Assembly: GCF_019956555.1 (NCBI RefSeq)
Contig: NZ_JAHBDQ010000071.1
Coordinates: 151,621-215,620, forward strand
Direction: 5' to 3'
Length of the DNA stretch: 64,000 nt
Source of the DNA: Pseudomonas sp. A-RE-19
Lineage (GTDB): Bacteria > Pseudomonadota > Gammaproteobacteria > Pseudomonadales > Pseudomonadaceae
The position numbers were made by a program, and so were the translations under genes. Shown here one piece after another: positions 1 through 8,928 of the stretch (position 1 is the first letter of the stretch; the number at the start of each line of letters is the position of its first letter). The notes under the pieces are model-generated. The model had not been told where the DNA came from. It ran no database searches and saw nothing but the letters and a program-made list of their open reading frames with translations.

Positions 1-455
1 CTCAGGGCCGGCCAGACCTTGCCCAGCGCCGGCAGAAGAACCACGTGGCGGAAGGCTTCGAAGCGTGTCATCGCCAAGGCGGCTGCGGCTTCCAGCTGCC
101 CCCTCGGGATGGCTTGAATGCCGGCGCGGATGATTTCGGTCGAATAGGCCCCCAGGTTGATCACCATTGCCAGCACCGCCGCCTGCCATTCGGAAATCTG
201 CAGGCCCAGCGACGGCAAGCCGAAGAAGATGAAAAACAACTGCACCAGGAACGGCGTGTTGCGGATCAACTCGACGTAGACCCCGAAAATGCCGGCGAAC
301 GGGCGGATATTCCACGCCCGCACCAGCGCCCCGACGATACCCAGACTGACCCCGAGCACCGCGCCAATGGCCGTCAACTCAAGGGTGAACAGCGCGCCGC
401 GCAGCAGCAGGTCGGTGTTTGCCACCACCGGCAAGAAATCGAACTGATAAGCCAT
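1..455 (-). CDS. Polar amino-acid ABC transporter permease (partial)
   Basis: Reading leftwards from the ATG at 453-455, about 151 codons are present before the window edge cuts the gene. The protein starts MAYQFDFLPVV and shows hydrophobic membrane segments, then the region around LIRNTPFLVQLFF and the later stretch with RAGIQAIPRGQLEAA. These are typical of HisM/GlnQP-type permeases (the EAA loop that contacts the ATPase). It would form the inner-membrane channel for an amino acid. The binding-protein gene lies just upstream on the same strand, 22 bases away, so the two form one transcript. The substrate cannot be read from the sequence. Confidence 0.88.
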   Translation of the reverse strand, partial: MAYQFDFLPVVANTDLLLRGALFTLELTAIGAVLGVSLGIVGALVRAWNIRPFAGIFGVYVELIRNTPFLVQLFFIFFGLPSLGLQISEWQAAVLAMVINLGAYSTEIIRAGIQAIPRGQLEAAAALAMTRFEAFRHVVLLPALGKVWPAL

Positions 456-477
456 AAATCGTCTCCCGCGCGAACGA

Positions 478-1263
478 TCAGAGATCGGCCGGCAGCGGCT
501 CTTTCAGCCAGGTTTGCGAGTTCTTCTCCAGCGCGCCGTCAGCCTTGGCCGTGGTGAGGATGTCGTTGACCTTGCTCAGCAGCGCCGGCTCGTTCTTGTT
601 CACGCCAACGTAAACCGGCGAATCCTTGAGCTTCACTTTCAGGGCTGGCACGCGTTTCGGGTTTTTCTCGCTGATCGCCACCATCACCACGTTGCCGCTG
701 GCGATCAGGTCGACTTGCCCCGCGAGGTAGGCGGCGATGGTCGAGTTGTTGTCTTCGAAGCGTTTGATCGTCGCGCCTTCGGGGGCGACTTTGGTCAGTT
801 CGATGTCTTCGATGGCGCCCCGGGTGACGCTGATGGTTTTGCCCTTGAGATCGTCCAGGCCCTTGATGGCGGCGTCTGGCGGGCCGAACACGGCGAGATA
901 GAACGGGGCGTAGGCACGGGAAAAGTCGATGACTTTCTCGCGCTCGGGGTTCTTGCCGAGGCTGGAAATCACCAGGTCGACCTTGCCGGTGGTCAGGAAC
1001 GGGATGCGGTTGGTGCTGTTGACCGGGGTCAGTTCGAGTTTGACCTTGAGCTGGTCGGCCAGCAGTTTGGCGGTGTCGATATCGAGGCCGCGAGGTTTCA
1101 TGTCCGGGCCGACCGAGCCGAATGGCGGGAAGTCCTGGGGCACGGCAACTTTGAGGGTGCCGCGTTTGACCACATCCTCCAGACCGTCGGCGTGGGCGGG
1201 TGCCTGGCTCAGCATCAGGCTGGCAAACAGGGCAGCGAGGAGGGCGCTGTAACGCTGGGTCAT
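478..1263 (-). CDS. Amino-acid ABC transporter substrate-binding protein
   Basis: A 261-residue periplasmic binding protein of the SBP_bac_3 (HisJ/GlnH) family. I chose the ATG at 1261-1263 because a CGGAGA ribosome site sits just upstream and the protein then begins with a normal signal peptide (hydrophobic core residues 7-22, likely cleavage after AHA near residue 25). The mature start RGTLKVAVPQDFPPF is the standard first strand of the family, and a Phe/Arg-rich ligand region (PEREKVIDFSRAYAPF) follows. It would capture an amino acid and hand it to the permease encoded downstream. An in-frame start further upstream at 1518 would add about 84 non-family residues and is not credible. Confidence 0.9.
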   Translation of the reverse strand: MTQRYSALLAALFASLMLSQAPAHADGLEDVVKRGTLKVAVPQDFPPFGSVGPDMKPRGLDIDTAKLLADQLKVKLELTPVNSTNRIPFLTTGKVDLVISSLGKNPEREKVIDFSRAYAPFYLAVFGPPDAAIKGLDDLKGKTISVTRGAIEDIELTKVAPEGATIKRFEDNNSTIAAYLAGQVDLIASGNVVMVAISEKNPKRVPALKVKLKDSPVYVGVNKNEPALLSKVNDILTTAKADGALEKNSQTWLKEPLPADL

Positions 1264-1377
1264 GGCAAATCTCCGGATCGGCGGGAAGTGATTTCTGCGG
1301 ATCGACAGAGCACGGGCCATGCCAAGATTGACGTTTGAGGGGTGCAGGCCACGGTTTTGCTGGTGTTGTAAGGTCTT

Positions 1378-1392
1378 ACTGGTCTGAACAGT
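1378..1392. promoter_or_regulatory. Imperfect 15-bp palindrome, possible GntR operator
   Basis: ACTGGTCTGAACAGT reads almost the same on both strands (12 of 15 positions) and lies in the gap between the divergent binding-protein gene and the GntR regulator. Its length and TGGT/ACCA-like core resemble FCD-type GntR operators. It would be the natural site for the neighbouring regulator; no experiment supports this. Confidence 0.35.
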
Positions 1393-1520
1393 TGGGCGGC
1401 ATTTCGCACCCTGATGGCGCACCCGTGAAAATACTCGAACCCCCATGGGGCACGACTTGCCGGACGTCGCGAATAGCTTTACAACTAGCCGCTCATTGGC
1501 CTGGCTCATCCAAAACAATC

Positions 1521-2228
1521 ATGAACTCGATCTCTCGCGCGGTGCCCGAAGTGGCGCTGCAAGCCATCCGCAAACTGATCACCGAGCAAGGCTTCGGGGC
1601 GGGGGATGCGTTGCCCTCGCAACGGGACCTGGCGGTGCAATTGGGGGTCAGTCGGGCGTCGCTCCGCGAGGCGTTGTCGTCCCTGAGTGCGCTGGGCGTG
1701 ATCAGCATCCAGCCGGGCAAGGGCGTGTTCGTGCAGTCGCCGGTCGATTTGCCCCGGGGCGATGCGACACCGGGTTGGCCGTTCGCGGCCCAGGCATCGC
1801 CGCTGGACATCTTCCAGTTGCGCTATGCGTTGGAGGGTTTTGCCGCCGGGCTGGCGGCGGTGACCCTGAGCACCGATGAGCTCGATGCCCTGGAAGACAA
1901 TGTCGCCGCCATGCGCAACGAACTGCGGGCCGCCGACTTCGATGCGGCGGCGCGACTGGACTTCGAGTTCCACCGGCGCATCCTCCTGGCCAGCGGCAAT
2001 CAGGCGATGCTGAGCATCCTGAGCGCCAGTGCCGACATCTTCCTGGAAAGCCAGAAGCTACCGTTCATCCGGGCCGAACGCGCCATGGAAACCTGGCAGG
2101 AACACCGTAAAATCCTCCGCGCGTTGGCTCGCCGGGCTTCAGGTGCTGCGCAGAAGGCGATGCAGGAGCATGTGCGCAACGCCGCCCTGCGCACCGGAAT
2201 TGCGTTCGTCGCTCCCGCCACCTCGTGA
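1521..2228 (+). CDS. GntR-family regulator, FadR/FCD subfamily
   Basis: A 235-residue DNA-binding regulator. Residues about 8-75 form the winged helix of GntR proteins (LPSQRDLAVQLGVSRASLREAL, then a wing GVISIQPGKGVFVQ). Residues about 90-225 are the all-helical FCD ligand and dimer domain, with conserved acidic and histidine positions around LDFEFHRRILLASGN. The ATG at 1521 matches the usual family start, though no strong ribosome site is visible before it. It diverges from the amino-acid transporter genes, so it probably controls them in response to their substrate. That link is inferred from position only. Confidence 0.88.
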   Translation: MNSISRAVPEVALQAIRKLITEQGFGAGDALPSQRDLAVQLGVSRASLREALSSLSALGVISIQPGKGVFVQSPVDLPRGDATPGWPFAAQASPLDIFQLRYALEGFAAGLAAVTLSTDELDALEDNVAAMRNELRAADFDAAARLDFEFHRRILLASGNQAMLSILSASADIFLESQKLPFIRAERAMETWQEHRKILRALARRASGAAQKAMQEHVRNAALRTGIAFVAPATS

Positions 2229-2306
2229 CTTGAGCTATACCCAAATTCATGGGCCACCATAGCGAGACTCAATCATCTGCACCTTCCTGAACGCGGGAAG
2301 GGCGGC

Positions 2307-2312
2307 TATGAT
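2307..2312 (+). promoter_or_regulatory. Probable trxA -10 promoter element
   Basis: TATGAT lies 36 bases before the trxA start, with a weak -35 candidate (TTCCTG, 2284-2289) 17 bases upstream. This is a plausible housekeeping promoter, judged by eye. Confidence 0.35.
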
Positions 2313-2348
2313 GGGCCACGTTTTTTTGCTTACAACCTGGAGACTTCC

Positions 2349-2678
2349 ATGAGCAGCGATCTTATCAAACACGTTAGCGACGCTAGCTTCGAGGCCGACG
2401 TACTCAAGGCCGAAGGCGCTGTACTGGTCGACTACTGGGCTGAATGGTGCGGCCCATGCAAAATGATCGCTCCTGTTCTGGACGAAATCGCTGAGACCTA
2501 CAAAGGCAAGCTGACCGTTGCCAAGCTGAACATCGACGAAAACCAGGAAACCCCGGCCAAGCACGGCGTACGTGGTATCCCGACGCTGATGCTGTTCAAG
2601 AACGGCAACGTCGAAGCCACCAAGGTCGGCGCGCTGTCGAAGTCGCAACTGGCGGCCTTCCTCGACGCCAACATCTAA
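2349..2678 (+). CDS. trxA: Thioredoxin 1
   Basis: A 109-residue cytoplasmic disulfide reductase of full normal length. The redox motif WCGPC is at residues 33-37, preceded by DYWAEW, and the cis-proline region (VRGIPTLMLFKNG) is intact. It passes electrons from thioredoxin reductase to ribonucleotide reductase, methionine sulfoxide reductases, PAPS reductase and other targets. The ribosome site GGAGA sits just before the ATG. It lies directly upstream of rho, as in other Pseudomonas and in E. coli, but a terminator separates the two genes. Confidence 0.98.
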   Translation: MSSDLIKHVSDASFEADVLKAEGAVLVDYWAEWCGPCKMIAPVLDEIAETYKGKLTVAKLNIDENQETPAKHGVRGIPTLMLFKNGNVEATKVGALSKSQLAAFLDANI

Positions 2679-2699
2679 GCGTTGTTATAAAGCGTCATG

Positions 2700-2731
2700 A
2701 AAAGGCCCCGCATTATGCGGGGCCTTTTCGT
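2700..2731 (+). terminator. Rho-independent terminator after trxA
   Basis: A GC-rich hairpin (AAAAGGCCCCGC / GCGGGGCCTTTT) with a short loop follows the trxA stop by 21 bases and ends in a T-rich run. It should end the trxA transcript before the rho leader. Confidence 0.85.
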
Positions 2732-2925
2732 TATTGAGGGCTAGACGCTCCGAAACTCAGGTGGTACATTCGGCCCCGCACTGGTTTCTCCATTGCCCCC
2801 TGCTAGCCGTCGCCGACGCACTCCTTTTCGAATAAGTACGCGATCCTGTCGCCTTCTCTGCGGCGCGGCCTCATTAAGCCAAAAGCTTAATTTCCCCCCT
2901 CCATAAATGATTACGTCATTCCTAT
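2732..2925 (+). promoter_or_regulatory. rho promoter and leader region
   Basis: This 194-base non-coding stretch precedes rho. It is rich in unpaired C (runs such as TTGCCCCCTG and TTTCCCCCC), which is what Rho uses as a loading site. In E. coli rho autoregulates by terminating within its own leader; a similar control here is inferred. No clear Shine-Dalgarno sequence precedes the rho ATG. Confidence 0.4.
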
Positions 2926-4185
2926 ATGAATCTGACTGAACTCAAGCAAAAGCCGATTACCGAACTGCTCGAATTGGCCGAACAGATGGGCATAGAAAAT
3001 ATGGCCCGTTCGCGCAAGCAGGACGTGATTTTCTCCCTGCTCAAAAAGCACGCTAAAAGCGGCGAGGAAATCTCCGGTGATGGCGTGCTGGAGATTCTCC
3101 AGGACGGCTTCGGCTTCCTGCGCTCCGCTGACGCTTCCTATCTCGCCGGCCCGGACGATATCTACGTCTCGCCGAGCCAGATCCGCCGCTTCAACTTGCG
3201 CACCGGTGACACCATCGTTGGCAAGATCCGCCCTCCAAAGGAAGGCGAGCGGTACTTCGCGCTGCTCAAGGTCGACACGATCAACTACGATCGTCCCGAG
3301 AACGCGAAAAACAAGATTCTCTTCGAGAACCTGACCCCGCTGTTCCCGACCGTGCGCATGAAGATGGAAGCCGGCAACGGTTCCACCGAAGACTTGACCG
3401 GTCGTGTCATCGACCTGTGCGCCCCGATCGGCAAAGGCCAGCGCGGCCTGATCGTTGCTCCGCCGAAAGCCGGTAAAACGATCATGCTGCAGAACATCGC
3501 GGCGAACATCGCACGTAACAACCCTGAAGTTCATCTGATCGTGTTGCTGATCGACGAACGTCCGGAAGAAGTGACCGAGATGCAGCGCACCGTGCGTGGC
3601 GAAGTGGTTGCCTCGACATTCGACGAGCCGCCAACCCGCCACGTGCAGGTTGCCGAAATGGTAATCGAGAAGGCCAAGCGCCTGGTCGAGCACAAGAAGG
3701 ACGTGGTGATCCTGCTCGATTCCATCACCCGTCTGGCGCGTGCCTACAACACCGTGATCCCGAGCTCCGGCAAGGTACTGACCGGTGGTGTCGATGCTCA
3801 CGCCCTGGAGAAACCGAAACGTTTCTTCGGCGCTGCACGGAACATCGAAGAAGGCGGCTCGCTGACCATCATCGCCACCGCGCTGGTTGAAACCGGCTCG
3901 AAGATGGACGAAGTGATCTACGAGGAATTCAAAGGCACCGGCAACATGGAACTGCCTCTGGATCGCAAGATCGCTGAAAAACGCGTGTTCCCGGCCATCA
4001 ACATCAACCGTTCCGGTACCCGCCGCGAAGAGTTGCTGACAGCCGACGACGAACTGCAGCGTATGTGGATCCTGCGCAAGCTGTTGCACCCGATGGACGA
4101 AGTCTCTGCCATCGAGTTCCTGGTCGACAAGCTGAAACAGACCAAGACCAACGACGAGTTCTTCTTGTCGATGAAGCGTAAGTAA
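2926..4185 (+). CDS. rho: Transcription termination factor Rho
   Basis: A 419-residue hexameric RNA helicase that ends transcription at factor-dependent sites. The N-terminal helical bundle (MNLTELKQKPITEL) and the cold-shock-like RNA-binding fold (GFGFLRSADASYLAGPDDIYVS, given here as its two halves GFGFLRSADA and GPDDIYVS) come first. The ATPase core carries the P-loop PPKAGKT at residues 179-185, the Walker B strand VVILLDSITRL, and the Q- and R-loop regions. The length equals E. coli Rho. The ATG at 2926 is the usual start despite a weak ribosome site, which fits translation kept low by autoregulation. Confidence 0.98.
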   Translation: MNLTELKQKPITELLELAEQMGIENMARSRKQDVIFSLLKKHAKSGEEISGDGVLEILQDGFGFLRSADASYLAGPDDIYVSPSQIRRFNLRTGDTIVGKIRPPKEGERYFALLKVDTINYDRPENAKNKILFENLTPLFPTVRMKMEAGNGSTEDLTGRVIDLCAPIGKGQRGLIVAPPKAGKTIMLQNIAANIARNNPEVHLIVLLIDERPEEVTEMQRTVRGEVVASTFDEPPTRHVQVAEMVIEKAKRLVEHKKDVVILLDSITRLARAYNTVIPSSGKVLTGGVDAHALEKPKRFFGAARNIEEGGSLTIIATALVETGSKMDEVIYEEFKGTGNMELPLDRKIAEKRVFPAININRSGTRREELLTADDELQRMWILRKLLHPMDEVSAIEFLVDKLKQTKTNDEFFLSMKRK

Positions 4186-4244
4186 CACGAAGTACTGTCT
4201 GGTCCTGAAGCAGGTTAAACCCATTCAGGACGGGACAAACGCTT

Positions 4245-4280
4245 CAAAAAAGGGCGCCCCGAAAGGGCGCTCTTTTTTTT
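4245..4280 (+). terminator. Terminator after rho
   Basis: A hairpin AAAGGGCGCCC / GGGCGCTCTTT with one G-U pair and a CGAAA loop is followed by a run of T. It lies 60 bases after the rho stop. Confidence 0.85.
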
Positions 4281-4447
4281 GCGCAGGTTTTTTTGTATCT
4301 GGATTGATACTTGGTGTGCTGTAAACTGGCGCCCATTCAATGGGTGCCGCCGCCCGCCAATAGCGGATCTATCGCCTCTTTCCGCCGTCGCGCTACCGGT
4401 GAGTCCCTTTTTCAATCGGCTTTGTATCTGCAGTGACAAGGGACGTT

Positions 4448-6403
4448 ATGCACACATTTGGCAATCGCCGTGACATTGACGGATTGCGAGCCCTGGCCGT
4501 TATTCCGGTCGTGCTATTTCATTTTGGCTTCAGCACTTTCAGCGGTGGCTTTGTCGGTGTTGATGTCTTCTTTGTCATTTCCGGATTCCTGATTACCAGC
4601 ATCCTGTTCCGTGAGATCGGCGCACAGCGTTTCAGCTTCATCGATTTCTGGGCTCGCCGTGCACGACGGATCATTCCGGCCTTGAGCGTGGTGCTGCTGG
4701 CGACGCTGGCCCTGGGCTGGTTGTTGCTGACGGCCAAGGACTTCTCCGAGCTGGGAAGGACGGTTCGTTATCAGTCGCTGTTTATTTCAAACATCCTGTT
4801 CATGCGCGAAGACGGCTATTTCCAGCCCGCGTCGGAATTAAAGCCGTTGCTTCATACCTGGTCCCTGGCCGTTGAAGAGCAGTACTACATCTTCTTTCCG
4901 CTGTTGATGGTGTTGTTGATGCGCCATGTTCGTCATTGGCGCTGGATGCTGTTTGCCGTGCTGCTGGTGTCTTTCGGGCTCAATATCGCCTATATCGAGC
5001 GCAAGCCCGACGTCGCGTTCTTTTCGCTGCCGACACGTGCCTGGGAGCTGTTGTGCGGTGCCATGCTTGCGGTCTTGCCTGCGTCAAAACAAGCCGTGCG
5101 GCCCTGGCTCTATCAGTCTGTCGGGGTGGCCGGGTTGATGGCTGTCCTGGTCGCGGTGTTCACCTTTGACAAGGCTACGGTGTTCCCAGGCTGGGCGGCT
5201 TTGCTACCCGTGCTCGGTGCAACCGCGCTGATCTGGTCTGGCGGGCACGGTTCTACATGGGTCGGTCAGGTGTTGAGTGCTCGGGCGCTGGTATGGATCG
5301 GCCTTCTCTCCTATTCCTTGTATCTGTGGCACTGGCCGGTCTACGTCTACGCCAATGCCATTTCGATCGACGGCATTCAGCCCTTGGAGGCTGCAGGCTG
5401 GATGCTATTGGCGCTGGGCCTTGCAGGGTTGAGCTGGCGCTTCGTCGAACTTCCATTCCGTGAAAGACGCCTGCTGGCCGGACGCAACCCCGTGTTGTTG
5501 GGGGGCTTGCTGACCATGGCCGCTCTGGCGGTTACCGGTTCGATGGTGCGATCGGCGGACGGTTTCCCCCAGCGCCTTACCGGCAAAGCGCTGGAATATG
5601 CGCTGTCTCGGGATTGGCGGGCCGGGCAGTTGAAATGCATGTTGGTGACCTCGGACAAAAAACTCGACAAGGCGTGTCTGGTGGGGGGTAACGAAGAGGT
5701 TCCGGCGACGCAAGTGTTCTGGGGCGACAGTCACGCTGCGGCGCTGTTGCCGGCCATCGAAAGTGGCGCAAAGCGCGAGAGTCGCCCGGTGTGGCTTTAC
5801 AGCATGAGCGCCTGTCCGCCGCTTCAGAGCGATGACTTACGCCAGCGTTGCAAGGATTTCAACGAACAGACGATGGAGCGGGTTCGCAGCCTGCAGATCA
5901 AGGATGTGGTGCTGGCATCCAATTGGAGTCTTTACGTTTACGGTCGCGAAGACGGCGATAAAAAGGTTCTGCTTAGTGAGCATGACAATACGGCCCAGGC
6001 CGAGGAGCGTATGGCCACGGCGCTCAAGGCGCAGGTGGCGGCGTTAAGAGAGGCGGGCGCGCAAGTCTGGTTGTTCAAGGACGTGCCGCTGCAGCGCAAG
6101 GGCGCCGTCGACCGACTGACGAGCCTGGCCCGGATCGGGCGTTCGGCCGAGGGGCTGGGCCGACCGCTCGAAGAGCACCTGGCCCGCCAGCATTTTGTCA
6201 GTACCTTGTTCGACTCGATGAGTGCCGCCGATCCGGGTGTACATGTCATCGACCCTACGCCGTTGATGTGTGGGGAGCGGATTTGCAGTATCGAGATCAA
6301 TGGTCATTCGCAGTACAAGGACGAGGATCATCTGTCGGACACAGGCAGTGCCCGGTTGAGCCCGTTGTTTGCTCCGGTGCTGCTGGGTGCAAATCACAAT
6401 TGA
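4448..6403 (+). CDS. OafA/YrhL-type membrane acyltransferase with SGNH domain
   Basis: A 651-residue inner-membrane O-acyltransferase. Residues 1 to about 370 form the acyltransferase-3 domain with roughly ten membrane segments, including the motifs RDIDGLRALAVIPVVLFH and LLHTWSLAVEEQYYIFFP, with the conserved histidines. The C-terminal part is an SGNH esterase-like periplasmic domain with WGDSHA near residue 426 and the partner DEDHLSD near residue 626. Such proteins acetylate surface sugars (O-antigen, exopolysaccharide or peptidoglycan); the substrate here is unknown. The ATG at 4448 with AAGGGA before it is preferred to a GTG 15 bases upstream. P. aeruginosa has a similar gene at the same place, between rho and ubiD. 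Confidence 0.88.
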   Translation: MHTFGNRRDIDGLRALAVIPVVLFHFGFSTFSGGFVGVDVFFVISGFLITSILFREIGAQRFSFIDFWARRARRIIPALSVVLLATLALGWLLLTAKDFSELGRTVRYQSLFISNILFMREDGYFQPASELKPLLHTWSLAVEEQYYIFFPLLMVLLMRHVRHWRWMLFAVLLVSFGLNIAYIERKPDVAFFSLPTRAWELLCGAMLAVLPASKQAVRPWLYQSVGVAGLMAVLVAVFTFDKATVFPGWAALLPVLGATALIWSGGHGSTWVGQVLSARALVWIGLLSYSLYLWHWPVYVYANAISIDGIQPLEAAGWMLLALGLAGLSWRFVELPFRERRLLAGRNPVLLGGLLTMAALAVTGSMVRSADGFPQRLTGKALEYALSRDWRAGQLKCMLVTSDKKLDKACLVGGNEEVPATQVFWGDSHAAALLPAIESGAKRESRPVWLYSMSACPPLQSDDLRQRCKDFNEQTMERVRSLQIKDVVLASNWSLYVYGREDGDKKVLLSEHDNTAQAEERMATALKAQVAALREAGAQVWLFKDVPLQRKGAVDRLTSLARIGRSAEGLGRPLEEHLARQHFVSTLFDSMSAADPGVHVIDPTPLMCGERICSIEINGHSQYKDEDHLSDTGSARLSPLFAPVLLGANHN

Positions 6404-6483
6404 TGGCTGCTGCGCACTGACAGGCTGCTGTTTGGTCGGCAGAGCAGGTAGGATGTACGCCTATTTTAGGGGTGCCATCATCA

Positions 6484-7950
6484 ATGAAATTCAAGGATCT
6501 TCGGGATTTCGTGCAGCAGCTTGAGCAGCGCGGAGAGTTGAAACGCATCCAGATCCCCGTCTCTCCAGTGCTGGAGATGACCGAAGTCTGTGATCGCACG
6601 CTGCGAGCCAAAGGCCCGGCGCTGCTGTTCGAAAAGCCCACCGGTTATGACATTCCGGTACTCGGCAACCTGTTCGGCACCCCCGAGCGGGTGGCCATGG
6701 GCATGGGCGCCGAGTCGGTCAGCGAGCTGCGCGAGATCGGCAAGTTGCTGGCGTTCCTCAAAGAGCCCGAGCCGCCGAAGGGCCTGAAAGACGCTTGGTC
6801 CAAGCTGCCGATCTTTCGCAAGATCATTGCCATGGCGCCGAAAGTCGTCAAGGACGCGGTGTGTCAGGAAGTGGTCATCGAAGGCGACGATGTCGATCTG
6901 GCGATGTTGCCGGTGCAGACCTGCTGGCCGGGCGACGTCGGCCCGCTGATCACTTGGGGCCTGACCGTCACCAAAGGTCCGAACAAGGATCGCCAGAACC
7001 TTGGCATCTACCGTCAGCAAGTGATCGGCCGCAACAAGGTGATCATGCGCTGGCTGAGCCACCGTGGCGGCGCGCTGGATTACCGTGAGTGGTGCGAGAA
7101 ACACCCCGGCCAGCCGTTCCCGGTCTCTGTCGCCCTGGGCGCTGACCCGGCAACCATTCTGGGCGCCGTGACCCCGGTGCCGGACAGCCTCTCCGAATAC
7201 GCGTTCGCCGGTCTGTTACGCGGCAATCGCACTGAACTGGTGAAGTGCCGTGGCAACGACCTGCAAGTGCCGGCCACCGCTGAAATCATTCTCGAAGGCG
7301 TGATCCATCCGGGCGAAATGGCCGATGAAGGTCCATACGGCGACCACACCGGCTATTACAACGAAGTCGACAGCTTCCCGGTGTTCACCGTCGAGCGCAT
7401 CACCCACCGGATCAAACCGATCTACCACAGCACTTACACGGGCCGTCCGCCGGATGAGCCGGCGATTCTCGGCGTGGCGCTGAACGAAGTGTTCGTGCCG
7501 ATCCTGCAAAAGCAGTTTCCGGAGATCACCGACTTCTACCTGCCGCCCGAAGGCTGCTCGTACCGCATGGCCATCGTGACCATGAAGAAGTCGTATCCGG
7601 GGCATGCCAAGCGGGTCATGCTCGGTGTCTGGTCGTTTTTGCGACAGTTCATGTACACCAAGTTCGTTATCGTCACCGACGACGATATCAACGCACGGGA
7701 CTGGAACGACGTGATCTGGGCCATCACCACGCGCATGGACCCCAAGCGCGATACGGTGATGATCGACAACACGCCGATCGACTACCTCGACTTCGCCTCG
7801 CCGGTCTCCGGCCTGGGTTCGAAGATGGGGCTCGATGCCACGCATAAATGGCCGGGCGAAACCACTCGCGAGTGGGGCCGGGTCATCGTCAAGGATGAAG
7901 CCGTTACCCAACGGATCGATGCCATCTGGAATCAGTTAGGAATAGATTGA
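6484..7950 (+). CDS. ubiD: 3-octaprenyl-4-hydroxybenzoate decarboxylase
   Basis: A 488-residue enzyme that decarboxylates the prenylated 4-hydroxybenzoate ring in ubiquinone synthesis. It uses the prenylated FMN made by UbiX. The conserved UbiD features are present: the N-terminal MKFKDLRDFVQQLE, the cofactor and metal region NLGIYRQQVIGRNKV, the catalytic-side stretch PYGDHTGYYN, and the C-terminal DATHKWPGE. The ATG at 6484 has AGGGG 10-15 bases before it; a GTG at 6472 would sit on that ribosome site. The stop overlaps the ATG of the following reductase gene (TGATG), so the two are translationally coupled. Confidence 0.96.
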   Translation: MKFKDLRDFVQQLEQRGELKRIQIPVSPVLEMTEVCDRTLRAKGPALLFEKPTGYDIPVLGNLFGTPERVAMGMGAESVSELREIGKLLAFLKEPEPPKGLKDAWSKLPIFRKIIAMAPKVVKDAVCQEVVIEGDDVDLAMLPVQTCWPGDVGPLITWGLTVTKGPNKDRQNLGIYRQQVIGRNKVIMRWLSHRGGALDYREWCEKHPGQPFPVSVALGADPATILGAVTPVPDSLSEYAFAGLLRGNRTELVKCRGNDLQVPATAEIILEGVIHPGEMADEGPYGDHTGYYNEVDSFPVFTVERITHRIKPIYHSTYTGRPPDEPAILGVALNEVFVPILQKQFPEITDFYLPPEGCSYRMAIVTMKKSYPGHAKRVMLGVWSFLRQFMYTKFVIVTDDDINARDWNDVIWAITTRMDPKRDTVMIDNTPIDYLDFASPVSGLGSKMGLDATHKWPGETTREWGRVIVKDEAVTQRIDAIWNQLGID

Positions 7951-8918
7951 TGCGTGTAACTTTGCAGCCCTCCGGAGCAGTGCTAGAGATTCTGCCCGGC
8001 GAGCGGATTCTCGATGGCGCGCGGCGCCTGGGCTATGAATGCCCGCAAAGCTGTCGCAACGGCAATTGCCATGTGTGCGGCGCGTTGCTGGTAGAAGGAC
8101 GGGTCGAACAGGCCGGCGATGTGCGTGACCATGGCGAGTTCTACACTTGCATTGCAGAGCCGCTGGAAGACTGCATCGTGCTGTGGGATGGCGTGCTCGC
8201 GCTGGGAGAACTGCCGGTGCGCAGCGTGTCGTGTCAGGTCATTGAGTGCAGAGACGTCGGCGGCGATACCTGGCGCGTGCGTCTACGGGCGCCAGCGGGC
8301 AAGCCGCCGCGTTATCACGCCGGCCAGTACCTGATGATCGAACGTGAGAATGGCGAGAAGTCGGCCTTCTCCCTCGCTTCTGCTCCACATTCGGGACGTG
8401 ATCTGGAAATTCATGTGCTGGCGCGCGAAAGCAGTGCGTTGAGCCTGATCGCACAGCTGCAACGCAACGCCATGGTTCGGATCGAAATGCCGTTCGGCGA
8501 TACCCATCTGGCGGAACTGCCGGACGGTCCACTGGTATTGATTGCTGCCGGTACCGGCATGGGCCAGATCCATAGCCTGATCGAACATTGCCGGGCCACG
8601 GGTTTCAAGCATCCGGTGCATCTGTATTGGGGCGTGCGTCGTCCCGAAGATTTTTATGAAATCGAACATTGGGATGAATGGCTGAAATTACCCAATCTGT
8701 TCCTGCATAAAGTCGTCAGCGATCAATGTGGCTGGGAAGGGCGCTGCGGGATGCTGCATGAAGCCGTGTGTGAGGATTTTTCTGATCTGAAAGCCTTGCA
8801 CGTCTATGCCAGCGGCTCTCCGGCCATGGTTTACGGCACGCTGGATGCGTTGGTCGAAGCGGGGATGGATGCCCATCAAATGCGCGCGGATGTATTTGCT
8901 TACGCCCCGCGATCGTAG
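7950..8918 (+). CDS. Ferredoxin-fused NAD(P)H-flavin reductase
   Basis: A 322-residue redox protein with two parts. Residues 1-80 are a plant-type 2Fe-2S ferredoxin (C35, C40, C43 and C67, with an extra C31). Residues about 90-322 are a ferredoxin-NADP reductase-like unit with an FAD site (YHAGQYLMIE, FSLAS) and an NAD(P) site (LIAAGTGMGQIHSLIEH). Homologues are often named CDP-6-deoxy-delta-3,4-glucoseen reductase, but nothing here suggests deoxysugar synthesis. E. coli has the flavin reductase fre directly after ubiD, so this is probably its positional counterpart, fused to a ferredoxin. It may supply electrons or reduced flavin for ubiquinone synthesis; that role is inferred. Confidence 0.85.
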   Translation: MRVTLQPSGAVLEILPGERILDGARRLGYECPQSCRNGNCHVCGALLVEGRVEQAGDVRDHGEFYTCIAEPLEDCIVLWDGVLALGELPVRSVSCQVIECRDVGGDTWRVRLRAPAGKPPRYHAGQYLMIERENGEKSAFSLASAPHSGRDLEIHVLARESSALSLIAQLQRNAMVRIEMPFGDTHLAELPDGPLVLIAAGTGMGQIHSLIEHCRATGFKHPVHLYWGVRRPEDFYEIEHWDEWLKLPNLFLHKVVSDQCGWEGRCGMLHEAVCEDFSDLKALHVYASGSPAMVYGTLDALVEAGMDAHQMRADVFAYAPRS

Positions 8919-8928
8919 GTAGGTCGTT

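Noticed and set aside
514..1338. Long open frame on the plus strand over the amino-acid-binding protein gene
   Set aside because: It is antisense to a clear SBP_bac_3 gene with signal peptide and ribosome site, and its translation has no recognisable family pattern; such frames are usual in GC-rich DNA.
2911..4224. 437-codon open frame on the minus strand across rho
   Set aside because: Antisense shadow of rho, with His-, Asp- and Gln-rich low-meaning translation.
4448..6403. Acyltransferase gene as recent horizontal gain
   Set aside because: Base composition is like its neighbours and P. aeruginosa has a similar gene in the same place.
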